DNA from: an uncultured Anaerococcus sp.
GTDB lineage: Bacteria; Bacillota; Clostridia; Tissierellales; Peptoniphilaceae
Reading direction: 5' to 3'
Length of the DNA stretch: 8,917 nt
NCBI RefSeq assembly: GCF_947253225.1
Contig: NZ_CAMXYR010000056.1
Coordinates: 1-8,917 of the forward strand
In this document: positions 1 through 6,908 of the stretch, piece by piece
How the letters are laid out: each line of letters starts with the position of its first letter
How positions within the stretch are numbered: the first letter of the stretch is position 1
Notes under the pieces: model-generated
What the model saw: the letters and a program-made list of their open reading frames with translations, nothing else
Databases searched by the model: none
Told to the model about the DNA's origin: nothing
Program-made: the position numbers and the translations under genes

Positions 1-117
1 CCAGGTGAGCTTATTGACGAAGATATAATAAAAAACATTAACTTTCTTATGGATAATGAAATAAATATAAATATACCAAACAATAAAATTGCTTGTATAA
101 TTGACAAAACGGATTAA
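1..117 (+). CDS. 3' end of unidentified protein gene (partial)
   Basis: An open frame enters from the left edge in frame 1 and ends at TAA 115-117, giving the last 38 residues of a protein (start PGELIDEDII, end IACIIDKTD). The tail is hydrophilic, rich in Asn, Ile and Asp, and shows no membrane segment or motif that I recognise. It lies on the same strand as the SCIFF genes, 36 nt before the scfA start codon, and the -35 box of the scfA promoter lies inside its last codons. It may therefore be cotranscribed in part with scfA, but no function can be given. The frame could be chance, since only 39 codons are visible; the lack of stops in AT-rich DNA is modest support. Confidence 0.45.
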   Translation, partial: PGELIDEDIIKNINFLMDNEININIPNNKIACIIDKTD

Positions 118-129
118 AACTGTTATTAT
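101..129 (+). promoter_or_regulatory. Sigma-A type promoter of scfA
   Basis: A perfect -35 box TTGACA (101-106) is followed after exactly 17 nt by TATTAT (124-129), one mismatch from the consensus -10. Transcription would start around 135-137, giving a very short leader before the Shine-Dalgarno AAGGAG (141-146) and the ATG at 154. The promoter overlaps the 3' end of the preceding open frame, so scfA can be expressed independently of it. This is the strongest promoter match I see in the window. Confidence 0.75.
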
Positions 130-153
130 TAAGAAAAGAAAAGGAGAGTACAT

Positions 154-303
154 ATGAAAAGAATTGTAACCTTAAATACAAGAAATCTCCACAAAAGTAA
201 AAAACATGGTGGCTGTGGTGAATGTCAAACATCTTGCCAATCCGCATGTAAAACTAGCTGTGGTGTTGCTAATCAAGAATGTGTTAGCAAAAAAAATAAA
301 TAA
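154..303 (+). CDS. scfA: SCIFF peptide precursor (ranthipeptide, six cysteines)
   Basis: This is a 49-residue ribosomal precursor of the SCIFF family (six Cys in forty-five residues), a ranthipeptide whose Cys sulfurs are joined by thioether bonds to carbons of nearby residues by a radical SAM enzyme. The N-terminal leader (1-20, starting MKRIVTLNTRNL) is basic and should bind the maturase. The core carries Cys at 21, 24, 28, 32, 36 and 43, with the family signature CGECQTSCQSACKTSC at 21-36. A strong Shine-Dalgarno AAGGAG lies 7 nt before the ATG. The maturase gene follows after a terminator-like hairpin. Residue 37 is Gly, where the characterised clostridial homologue, as I recall it, has the Thr that accepts the thioether from Cys32. 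The peptide's biological role is not settled; a quorum or regulatory role has been proposed for clostridial ranthipeptides. Confidence 0.95.
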   Translation: MKRIVTLNTRNLHKSKKHGGCGECQTSCQSACKTSCGVANQECVSKKNK

Positions 304-312
304 TAGATTTTG

Positions 313-350
313 ACTTATCTAAGCAATAAACTTGGATAAGTTTTTTATTT
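313..350 (+). terminator. Intrinsic terminator or attenuator between scfA and scfB
   Basis: ACTTATCTAAG (313-323) pairs over 11 bp, with one G-U pair, to CTTGGATAAGT (331-341) around a 7-nt loop. It runs straight into TTTTTT and ATTT. It starts 10 nt after the scfA stop. Partial readthrough would yield abundant short scfA transcript and less scfB message, which suits a peptide substrate and its enzyme. Confidence 0.8.
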
Positions 351-392
351 GTAAGGTTTTTGTTAGAAGTTTCTCAATTCCTAGTAAAAGCC

Positions 393-410
393 TATAGTAA
401 GAAAAAGGAG
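393..410 (+). promoter_or_regulatory. scfB ribosome binding site and possible weak -10 element
   Basis: AAGGAG at 405-410 lies 5 nt before the scfB ATG (416) and fixes that start. TATAGT at 393-398 resembles a -10 box, but no acceptable -35 lies 16-18 nt upstream. A separate scfB promoter is therefore only possible; readthrough of the preceding hairpin is the simpler source of message. Confidence 0.4.
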
Positions 411-415
411 AGATA

Positions 416-1798
416 ATGATACACCAATACAAGGCCAAGGGCTTTAATATTGTTTTAGATATATATAGTGGGTCTGTCCACGCCGTTGACGATGTAACTT
501 ATGATATTATCAGTCTATATGAAGATAAAAATAAGGATGAAATAAGAGAAATAATCTTGAATACTTACGAACTTTCTCATGAACAATTTGACGATGCTTA
601 CGAGGAAGTTAATGAACTTGTTAATGAAGGATTATTGTTTTCAGAAGATGTATATAAGGACTTATCGATAGATATTATGAAAAAGCCTACAACTCTCAAG
701 GCTTTATGTTTAAATGTAGCTCATACCTGTAACCTTTCTTGTGAATATTGTTTTGCCAAAGGCGGAAAATATTCAGGACCAGATGCTATAATGACAAAAG
801 AAGTTGCTAGAGGTGCAATAGATTTTCTACTTGAAAATTCAGGAAGTCACTACAATCTCGACATCGACTTTTTTGGTGGTGAGCCACTATTGAACTTTAA
901 TTTAGTAAAAGACACAGTTGAATATGCAAAAAGTAAGGAAATTGAATACAACAAACACTTTAATTTCACCCTTACAACTAATGGTCTACTCTTGAATGAT
1001 GATGTAATCGACTATTTGAATGAAAATATGAAAAATGTAGTCCTATCCCTAGATGGAAGAAAAGAAAAACACGACCATTTTAGAAAAACTCTCAATGGGA
1101 AGGGTTCTTTCGATACTATCGTTCCAAAATTCCAAAATTTTGTGAAAAAACGTGGCGATAAAGAATATTATATGAGAGGAACTTTCACCGCCAATAACCT
1201 AGACTTCACAGAAGATTTAAAAACCTACCTTGATCTCGGCTTTACTAGAACTTCTCTTGAACCTGTTGTAGGCAAACCTGATGAACCATATGCTTTAAAG
1301 GAAGAACATTTAGAAACAATTTATAGGCAATATGAAAAGCTTGCTGATATGTTGATGGATAAAATAGATAAGGATGAAGATTTTATATTTTACCATTACA
1401 TGATTGACCTAGAAAATGGTCCTTGTGTTCATAAGAGAATCTCTGGTTGTGGCTCAGGAACTGAATATATGGCTGTAACTCCAACAGGAGAGCTTTACCC
1501 TTGCCACCAATTTGTAGGTAATAGGGACTTTATAATTGGAAATATTAGAGATGGTATAGTTCATCCAGAACTTGTAAATCAATTCAAGACTTGCAATTGT
1601 TACTCTAAGAGTGAATGTAGGTCTTGTTGGGCAAATATGTATTGTTCTGGAGGTTGTGCAGCAAATTCCTACAATGCTACTGGTGATATCAATAATATCT
1701 ATGAATATTCTTGTAAACTCTTTAGAAAGAGAATAGAAATGGCTATAGCTGTTAAAATATATGAATATATGAAAAACTCAGAAAAAGAATTAGCCTAA
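416..1798 (+). CDS. scfB: SCIFF maturase, SPASM-domain radical SAM thioether synthase
   Basis: This 460-residue cytoplasmic enzyme uses S-adenosylmethionine and iron-sulfur clusters to form sulfur-to-carbon thioether cross-links in the adjacent scfA peptide. Residues 1-80 fit a PqqD-like RiPP recognition element (short strands, then helices ending near EGLLFSED) that binds the leader. The radical SAM core follows, with CxxxCxxC at Cys105, 109 and 112 (TCNLSCEYCF) and the SAM-contact motif GGEP at 154-157. The C-terminal SPASM region has Cys345, 363, 393, 395, 401, 404, 410, 414 and 433, including CRSCWANMYCSGGC, enough to hold two auxiliary 4Fe-4S clusters. Length is typical of the family. 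The ATG has a good Shine-Dalgarno. It ends convergent with the ATPase operon, and a shared terminator separates them. The family call is secure; the chemistry on this particular peptide is inferred. Confidence 0.95.
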   Translation: MIHQYKAKGFNIVLDIYSGSVHAVDDVTYDIISLYEDKNKDEIREIILNTYELSHEQFDDAYEEVNELVNEGLLFSEDVYKDLSIDIMKKPTTLKALCLNVAHTCNLSCEYCFAKGGKYSGPDAIMTKEVARGAIDFLLENSGSHYNLDIDFFGGEPLLNFNLVKDTVEYAKSKEIEYNKHFNFTLTTNGLLLNDDVIDYLNENMKNVVLSLDGRKEKHDHFRKTLNGKGSFDTIVPKFQNFVKKRGDKEYYMRGTFTANNLDFTEDLKTYLDLGFTRTSLEPVVGKPDEPYALKEEHLETIYRQYEKLADMLMDKIDKDEDFIFYHYMIDLENGPCVHKRISGCGSGTEYMAVTPTGELYPCHQFVGNRDFIIGNIRDGIVHPELVNQFKTCNCYSKSECRSCWANMYCSGGCAANSYNATGDINNIYEYSCKLFRKRIEMAIAVKIYEYMKNSEKELA

Positions 1799-1832
1799 GG
1801 TTGTTTTTGATTAATTTATAGAAATTGCATAA

Positions 1833-1883
1833 AAAAAGCTGATTCCCCTTGCTAGCAAATACCAACAGAGGAATCAGCTTTTT
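1833..1883. terminator. Bidirectional terminator between scfB and ntpD
   Basis: AAAAAGCTGATTCC (1833-1846) is perfectly complementary to GGAATCAGCTTTTT (1870-1883), a 14-bp stem with a 23-nt loop. Read on + it ends in TTTTT; read on - it ends in a run of seven T. It can therefore stop both the scfB transcript and the oppositely directed ATPase operon. The right arm overlaps the TAA of ntpD (1882-1884) by 2 nt. The loop contains the palindrome TTGCTAGCAA (1849-1858). Confidence 0.85.
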
Positions 1884-2514
1884 AATTATTTTCTTTTCTA
1901 AGCTTATTTTCTTTGACAATCTTTGTCTTTGAAAATTCTTCTCTTTCTTTCTCTTCTATACTCTGAGAAATTGTCTTTATCATTTCCTTATACTTAGGAA
2001 TTTGAACCTTATCCAAACTATTAACCTTCTTACTAGTTTTTTTAATTTCCCTATCCAAAGAATTTATAGTTGTATCTAATTCTGCCAGCTTAAAAAGCCT
2101 TGATCTTAAGTCATTAAAGGATAATATAGCTTCATCGAAAGAAGCATTAGTCTCGTAGAAAGAATATGAAAGATTAAGTTTTACTTCATCAAAAGTTATT
2201 TCAGAAATCTCAGTCTGCATAAACTTATCAATTTTTAAGTTAATACTATTATCTATTGGTACAGTTTTTGAAATAGAATCAAGATCCGCCTCGCCAATAC
2301 TAGCTAAGACTTTTCTAAACTTGTGCTCTACAAGGTTAATAGTCTTATTTACAATTTCGTTAAGTTCATTTCTTTCTTTGATTTTAGCATCATAGGCTTG
2401 CATCAAGGCCTTTCTTTTCTTATCAAGTATATCATAGCCACCTACAAGAAGCTTTAATTCATCCTTAGCCTTAATCAAGTTCGCCTTTGTAGCTGCAACA
2501 TTAGCTGTTTGCAT
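1882..2514 (-). CDS. ntpD: V-type ATP synthase subunit D (central shaft)
   Basis: Subunit D forms the long antiparallel coiled-coil shaft that turns inside the A3B3 head and couples catalysis to rotor rotation. The N-terminal helix (ANVAATKANLIKAKDELKLL) and the C-terminal signature KTSKKVNSLDKVQIPKYKEM followed by IEEKEREEFSKTKIVKE match the family well; the middle is a helical hairpin. From the ATG at 2514 it is 210 residues, the usual size. That ATG follows AGGTGAG and overlaps the end of the B gene by a few nucleotides' distance. An in-frame GTG at 2523 (213 residues, 8-nt overlap with B) is possible but lacks a Shine-Dalgarno. This is the last gene of the operon, ending at the shared terminator. 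Confidence 0.95.
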   Translation of the reverse strand: MQTANVAATKANLIKAKDELKLLVGGYDILDKKRKALMQAYDAKIKERNELNEIVNKTINLVEHKFRKVLASIGEADLDSISKTVPIDNSINLKIDKFMQTEISEITFDEVKLNLSYSFYETNASFDEAILSFNDLRSRLFKLAELDTTINSLDREIKKTSKKVNSLDKVQIPKYKEMIKTISQSIEEKEREEFSKTKIVKENKLRKENN

Positions 2515-2515
2515 C

Positions 2516-3880
2516 TTACTCACCTATATATTTGTCTAAGTTTTCTTTTGAAACTCTGTGAAGCTCATTTCTAGGTAAGATTTTCAAGATTTCCCAACCT
2601 AAATCAAGAGATTCCTCAAGTTCTCTATTTTCATTTCTTGCTTGAGACAAGAACTTTCTTTCAAACTCATCCCCGAACTTTAAATACTTTTTATCAACAT
2701 CTGAAAGATCATCTTCACCTACAATCTGAGAGATATTTCTTACATCTTGAACTTTAGAGTATGACTCATAAATCTGATTCATTAAGTCTTCGTGGTCTGC
2801 CCTAGTGTATCCGTCGCCTATACCATCCTTCATAAGTCTTGATAAAGATGGAAGAACATTTATTGGTGGGTAAATTCCTTTGTTCGATAATGCCCTATCA
2901 ATTACTATTTGTCCTTCGGTAATATATCCAGTTAGGTCGGCTACAGGATGGGTAATATCATCGTTTGGCATAGTCAAAATTGGAATTAGTGTAACAGAGC
3001 CCTTTACACCTTCAATCATTCCAGCTCTTTCATATAGGGAAGCTAGATCTGAATAAAGATATCCTGGATATCCCTTCCTAGAAGGAACCTCCCCCCTAAT
3101 AGAAGAAACTTCACGCAAGGCTTCTGAGTAAGAAGTCATATCTGTAATTATAACTAAAACGTGATAGTGTTTCTCGTATGCAAGATATTCTGCAGCAGTT
3201 AATGCACACTTTGGGGCAACCAACCTTTCCATAATAGGAGAATCTGCTAGATTTTGATACATTACCACCTTATCACGAACACCTGCCTTATTAAAGGCAT
3301 CCTCAAAAAACATTGCCTCATCTTTCTTAATTCCCATAGCAGCAAAGACAAAGCAAAAATCTTCGTCAGTTTTCAACTTAGCTTGTCTTACAATTTGAGC
3401 TGCTATTTCATTATGTGATAAACCTGAACCTGAAAATATAGGTAGCTTTTGACCACGTATTAACGTTGTAAGTGTATCAATTGATGAAATACCTGTTTGA
3501 ATAAAATCTCTAGGATATTCACGAGCCACAGGATTAAGAGGTAGTCCTTCTACAGAAAATTTCTCATCTGAGTAAATATCTCCACCATTATCGATAGGCT
3601 CACCTATACCATTGAAAGTTCTGCCTAGAATAGATTCATTTAAAGGAAGCTCAAGTGGCTTTTCATGAAAACTTACTACAATATCATTTAAGGAAAACTC
3701 TTCAGTATTACCAAAAACCTCAATAGTTACAATATCATCATCTATTTTAACAACTTGACCCACAAAATCTATTCCCAAAGCATGGACAGAAACTACAGCC
3801 TTGTAGGCAACATCTGTAACTTTCTCGATTTCTATCATAGATGATTCGATTTTTCTAATTTTAGTATATTCTTTTCTCAT
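2516..3880 (-). CDS. ntpB: V-type ATP synthase subunit B (non-catalytic, nucleotide-binding)
   Basis: This 454-residue protein alternates with subunit A in the A3B3 hexamer and completes the catalytic sites at the interface. It has an N-terminal beta-barrel (about 15-75), then VAREYPRDFIQTGISSID (118-135). SGSGLSHNE (150-158) stands where A has its P-loop, the normal degenerate form in B. ITDMTSYSEALREVS (245-259) and GYPGYLYSDLASLYERAG (270-287) follow; Arg285 is the likely arginine finger. A C-terminal helical region completes it. The length is typical. A ribosome site AAGGAAGG (3888-3895) lies inside the last codons of A, 7 nt before the ATG, and only 3 nt separate the two genes, so translation should be coupled. 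Confidence 0.97.
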   Translation of the reverse strand: MRKEYTKIRKIESSMIEIEKVTDVAYKAVVSVHALGIDFVGQVVKIDDDIVTIEVFGNTEEFSLNDIVVSFHEKPLELPLNESILGRTFNGIGEPIDNGGDIYSDEKFSVEGLPLNPVAREYPRDFIQTGISSIDTLTTLIRGQKLPIFSGSGLSHNEIAAQIVRQAKLKTDEDFCFVFAAMGIKKDEAMFFEDAFNKAGVRDKVVMYQNLADSPIMERLVAPKCALTAAEYLAYEKHYHVLVIITDMTSYSEALREVSSIRGEVPSRKGYPGYLYSDLASLYERAGMIEGVKGSVTLIPILTMPNDDITHPVADLTGYITEGQIVIDRALSNKGIYPPINVLPSLSRLMKDGIGDGYTRADHEDLMNQIYESYSKVQDVRNISQIVGEDDLSDVDKKYLKFGDEFERKFLSQARNENRELEESLDLGWEILKILPRNELHRVSKENLDKYIGE

Positions 3881-3883
3881 CTA

Positions 3884-5629
3884 TTAACCTTCCTTAACAC
3901 TTACAAAGTGGTTATCTATCTTTGAATTTAAGTCTATAAACTTATCTAACTCATCATTTTTTATATTATATTTCATTTGAGTTATTTCATTAATTAAAGA
4001 TGGGTCATATATTGCCTTGTGACTAAGACCGTTTTCTATAGCTTCCTTACTCTTCTTGTAGTAGTTGTAAATGATATCGAGCATCTTAACCTGTTTTTCA
4101 AGAGGAACATACTTATCTATATCATTATAGGCATTTTGTTGAAGAAATCCATTTCTGATTAGGCCTGAAACATCCAAAATATTCTTTTGACTGTTTGATA
4201 GAGCATCTTCTCCCACAAGCATCATAATTGATCTTACTTCATCTTCCTCAAGAAGGACATTCATAAGCTCATTTCTTACACCAATAATATCTCTTCCGAG
4301 TCTTTCTTCATAATACGACCTAATCTTTTCAATATAATTTGAATAAGATGATAGCCAGTTGATAGCTGGATAGTGTCTAGAATACGCAAGTTTTCGATCA
4401 AGACCTAAAAATACATTTACACATCTTCTTGTATTTTCTGTAACAGGCTCAGAAAAATCTCCCCCTGAAGGTGAAACAGCGCCTATTAGTGTAACTGAGC
4501 CATAACTTCCATTTAAGTTTTTATAATATCCAGCTCTTTCATAAAATTGTGAAAGTCTTGATCCTAGATAGGCTGGATATCCTTCCTCTGCTGGTATCTC
4601 TTCAAGTCTACCTGATATCTCACGCAAAGCTTCCGCCCATCGAGATGATGAATCCGCCATCAAAGCTACATCATATCCCATATCCCTAAAGTATTCTGCC
4701 ATGGTTATACCAGTGTAAATTGATGCCTCTCTTGCTGCTACAGGCATATTAGAAGTATTTGCTATAAGAATTGTTCTTTCCATAAGACCCTTACCTGTAT
4801 TAGGATCTATTAGGTCTGGAAATTCTTCAAGTACCTGAGTCATCTCATTACCACGTTCTCCACAACCTATATAAATAATAATATCTACATCAGAATATTG
4901 AGCAAGTTGGTGTTGGAGCATAGTCTTACCAGTACCGAACCCACCTGGAATTGCTACTGTACCGCCCTTAGCTAAAGGAAAAAATACGTCGAGAACTCTC
5001 TGTCCTGTCTCAAATAATTTTTCGATTGGCAAATTTGCCATTACTGGTCTAGGATTTCTAACTGGCCAATATTGATAGAGCTTTTCTTCGACAATTTTTT
5101 TATTGGTTTTGATTTTTACAACAGTATCTTCAAGGGTGTATTTACCATCATTAGCAACTTCAACAACCTCTCCGTCAACAGATGCCATAAGCCTATGCTC
5201 TATAGTTTCTGTTTCCTTTATGGTTGCGTATATTTCACCCCTGTTTATTTTTTGTCCAACCCTTACAGTTATTTCTACATCCCACTTTTTATCAGTATCT
5301 AAGTTTTCAAATCCGATTCCTGATGGAATGAAAGCACCATTTTTATCCATGATGCTTTTTAGGGGTCTCTGAATACCATCAAACATATTTCCAAGCATAC
5401 CTGGTCCAAGTCTAACAGAAAGTGGCCTTGATGTTGGAAGTATTTCTTCATTTACTTTAAGTCCAGAAGTATCTTCATATACCTGAATAGTTGCCTTATC
5501 ACCTTCTAAAGATATAACTTCTCCTATAAGTTTTAAATTACCTACAGAAACCATCTCACGAACAGTAAGCACTCTGGCATTATCAGCTATAACTACTGGT
5601 CCATTAATTGTTTTAATTTTTGGATTCAT
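3884..5629 (-). CDS. ntpA: V-type ATP synthase subunit A (catalytic)
   Basis: This is the catalytic subunit that hydrolyses or makes ATP, cytoplasmic, three copies per complex. Starting at the ATG (MNPKIKTINGPVVIAD) it has 581 residues, the usual length. It has an N-terminal barrel, the bulge domain specific to A subunits (about 105-190), the P-loop GGFGTGKT (229-236), GERGNEMT with the catalytic Glu258, and a Walker B strand VALMADSSSRWAEALRE ending near 337. GYPAYLGSRLSQFYERAG and SPSGGDFSEPVT also match the family. The P-loop has GGFGTGKT where many bacteria have GPFGAGKT; this is a tolerated variant. A TTG 18 nt upstream (5647) would add six residues but has no ribosome site. The ATG start overlaps the end of the E gene by 17 nt, implying coupling. 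Confidence 0.97.
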   Translation of the reverse strand: MNPKIKTINGPVVIADNARVLTVREMVSVGNLKLIGEVISLEGDKATIQVYEDTSGLKVNEEILPTSRPLSVRLGPGMLGNMFDGIQRPLKSIMDKNGAFIPSGIGFENLDTDKKWDVEITVRVGQKINRGEIYATIKETETIEHRLMASVDGEVVEVANDGKYTLEDTVVKIKTNKKIVEEKLYQYWPVRNPRPVMANLPIEKLFETGQRVLDVFFPLAKGGTVAIPGGFGTGKTMLQHQLAQYSDVDIIIYIGCGERGNEMTQVLEEFPDLIDPNTGKGLMERTILIANTSNMPVAAREASIYTGITMAEYFRDMGYDVALMADSSSRWAEALREISGRLEEIPAEEGYPAYLGSRLSQFYERAGYYKNLNGSYGSVTLIGAVSPSGGDFSEPVTENTRRCVNVFLGLDRKLAYSRHYPAINWLSSYSNYIEKIRSYYEERLGRDIIGVRNELMNVLLEEDEVRSIMMLVGEDALSNSQKNILDVSGLIRNGFLQQNAYNDIDKYVPLEKQVKMLDIIYNYYKKSKEAIENGLSHKAIYDPSLINEITQMKYNIKNDELDKFIDLNSKIDNHFVSVKEG

Positions 5630-6218
5630 TAAAACTCTCACTTTCAAGAAGTTGGTTCAATCTTTTACCTACTTCATATTTCTTATCTTTTAACTTATTC
5701 AAATAAGTGTAATTATACCTAAAATCACGATCAAGGTTTGAAATAATATAACCACCTATGTATTCATCATCAAGGACTTCAACATTAGGAAAATCTATTA
5801 ACTCCTTATCTTTATCTAATACACTAATAATAACTTCATCCTTAGCCATATTTAAGTCTTTAACAGAATTGTTAATACTTAAGTTGAGACCTTTTTTATA
5901 GTCGTCCTTTTCAGTATAGGCTACTAATTTATCAACAATTCTAGAGTTTAAATCTTGTAATAGAGCCTGTTTAAATAAATATAGGTTGTTTTTTGCATCG
6001 AATTCCTTCTTAGAGACATTTTCATTTTTTCTCATCTCTGCAAAAGTTTTTCTTTCCCTCAGACTCTTTGCTAGCTTTTTCTCTAACTCTTTTTTCTTAT
6101 CATCAACTAACTTTGAATTTTCTTCAGTAGAACTATATAATTCGTCCTCACTTTTTTCCTTCTCTTCATCCCATACCATTTTTCTAAAGGATGAAATTTT
6201 AGCTTCTAAATCTAGCAT
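5613..6218 (-). CDS. ntpE: V-type ATP synthase subunit E (peripheral stalk)
   Basis: Subunit E forms, with a G/H partner, the stalk that holds the A3B3 head still against the membrane stator. The 201-residue protein has a charged N-terminal coiled coil (about 1-95, DEEKEKSEDEL through EKKLAKSLRERK). A small globular C-terminal domain follows, with the family signature GGYIISNLDRDFRYNYTY and a final helix KYEVGKRLNQLLE. I chose the ATG at 6218, which has GGAGGG 3 nt upstream (short spacing). A TTG at 6233 overlapping the F stop codon would add MIGGN but reads through the ribosome site. Its 3' end overlaps the A gene. The partner G/H gene is not visible as a separate ORF in the window. Confidence 0.93.
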   Translation of the reverse strand: MLDLEAKISSFRKMVWDEEKEKSEDELYSSTEENSKLVDDKKKELEKKLAKSLRERKTFAEMRKNENVSKKEFDAKNNLYLFKQALLQDLNSRIVDKLVAYTEKDDYKKGLNLSINNSVKDLNMAKDEVIISVLDKDKELIDFPNVEVLDDEYIGGYIISNLDRDFRYNYTYLNKLKDKKYEVGKRLNQLLESESFNESKN

Positions 6219-6229
6219 ATTCCCTCCAA

Positions 6230-6469
6230 TCAACCATCAATAACTACGATTAAAGGCTTACTTGCATTTTCTCTATACTCATCAACAAAACCAGCTATAT
6301 GATTATATACTGGTCTACTTAATATAAGAACAGCTAGATTCTCATCTCTTACAGATTTTTTAAAAATCTCGTGAGTTTTACTCAAGTCATCTACCTGTTC
6401 TGTTTCTATGGCCCCAAGCCTAAACATTAAGCTTAGACTCGGATCCCTGCTTATTAACTTTGCCTTCAT
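6230..6469 (-). CDS. ntpF: V-type ATP synthase subunit F (central stalk), short form
   Basis: This small 79-residue protein fits subunit F (called G in Enterococcus), which binds subunit D in the rotating shaft. The N-terminal strand and turn (KAKLISRDPSLSLMFRLGAIE) resemble the family motif in which a strand precedes a Gly-containing helix start. DENLAVLILSRPVYNHI and SKPLIVVIDG are the next two strands of the Rossmann-like fold. Homologues usually run about 100 residues and continue after this last strand with a Pro/Gly-rich linker and C-terminal helix; here the stop comes directly after VVIDG. The ATG is one nucleotide after the K stop codon with no purine-rich ribosome site, so translation probably depends on ribosomes finishing K. 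The call rests on weak sequence similarity plus operon position. Confidence 0.85.
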   Translation of the reverse strand: MKAKLISRDPSLSLMFRLGAIETEQVDDLSKTHEIFKKSVRDENLAVLILSRPVYNHIAGFVDEYRENASKPLIVVIDG

Positions 6470-6470
6470 T

Positions 6471-6899
6471 TTAAGCGTATAGGATAAGGATAGAAATAAT
6501 TACTCCGAAGATAGCAATACCTTCTGCTAGACCTACGAAAATAATTGTTCTACCAAGTATTGATTGATCTTCTGAAATAGCTCCTAGAGCTGCGGAACCA
6601 ACTGTACCAACAGCATAACCAGTACCAATGGTCGCAAGTCCTGTAGATAAGGCTGCACCAATATATTTAAGACCATCGCTTGCTACTGCACTTGCACCAG
6701 CTTCTGCTGCCTTTGATGTTGTTGGAAACAAAAGAACAATCATCATAACCATAATTGGCACAAAAGTAAATAAGTTTAGCTTAAGTGCTTTTCTAATTTT
6801 TGCTTTGGAAGCATCTTCATTTGTTTTCAAAAGGTATAAACCTGAATATATTGTCATAACGACAACTGCCAAAGCTAATAATGCAATTTTTAAAATCAT
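6471..6899 (-). CDS. ntpK: V-type ATP synthase subunit K (proteolipid, rotor ring)
   Basis: This is a membrane protein that forms the ion-carrying rotor ring. The 142 residues hold four hydrophobic segments: about 3-24, 43-59, 77-106 and 117-141. Only the last two form a true ring hairpin. Segment 3 has the small-residue packing pattern GTGYAVGTVGSAALG (92-106), the polar loop ISEDQSILGR follows, and segment 4 has the ion-binding Glu126 in FVGLAEGIAIFG. The first pair lacks the glycine pattern and the carboxylate and is joined by a Lys/Arg-rich loop (25-40), so it is not a duplicated ring hairpin as in Enterococcus NtpK. Segment 2 ends in SKAAEA (62-67), like a signal peptidase site. AAGGAG (6905-6910) lies 5 nt before the ATG; the gap to the I gene is 9 nt. 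Confidence 0.93.
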   Translation of the reverse strand: MILKIALLALAVVVMTIYSGLYLLKTNEDASKAKIRKALKLNLFTFVPIMVMMIVLLFPTTSKAAEAGASAVASDGLKYIGAALSTGLATIGTGYAVGTVGSAALGAISEDQSILGRTIIFVGLAEGIAIFGVIISILILYA

Positions 6900-6908
6900 A
6901 ATTTCTCC

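Noticed and set aside
47..247. ORF of 66 codons on the - strand opposite scfA
   Set aside because: It overlaps the promoter and the clearly conserved SCIFF gene on the other strand and has no recognisable domain or ribosome site.
360..398. Full promoter for scfB (TTGTTA ... TATAGT)
   Set aside because: The spacing between the two boxes is about 27 nt, too long for sigma-A. Only the -10-like element is kept, at low confidence.
3428..3455. Missing P-loop in the B subunit as a defect
   Set aside because: SGSGLSHNE in this position is the normal degenerate form of non-catalytic B subunits.
5072..5372. Two overlapping + strand ORFs inside ntpA
   Set aside because: They are antisense shadows of the catalytic subunit's bulge domain, with no initiation signals or family features. 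The same applies to + strand ORFs at 5986-6243, 6628-6912, 7033-7215 and 8674-8856.
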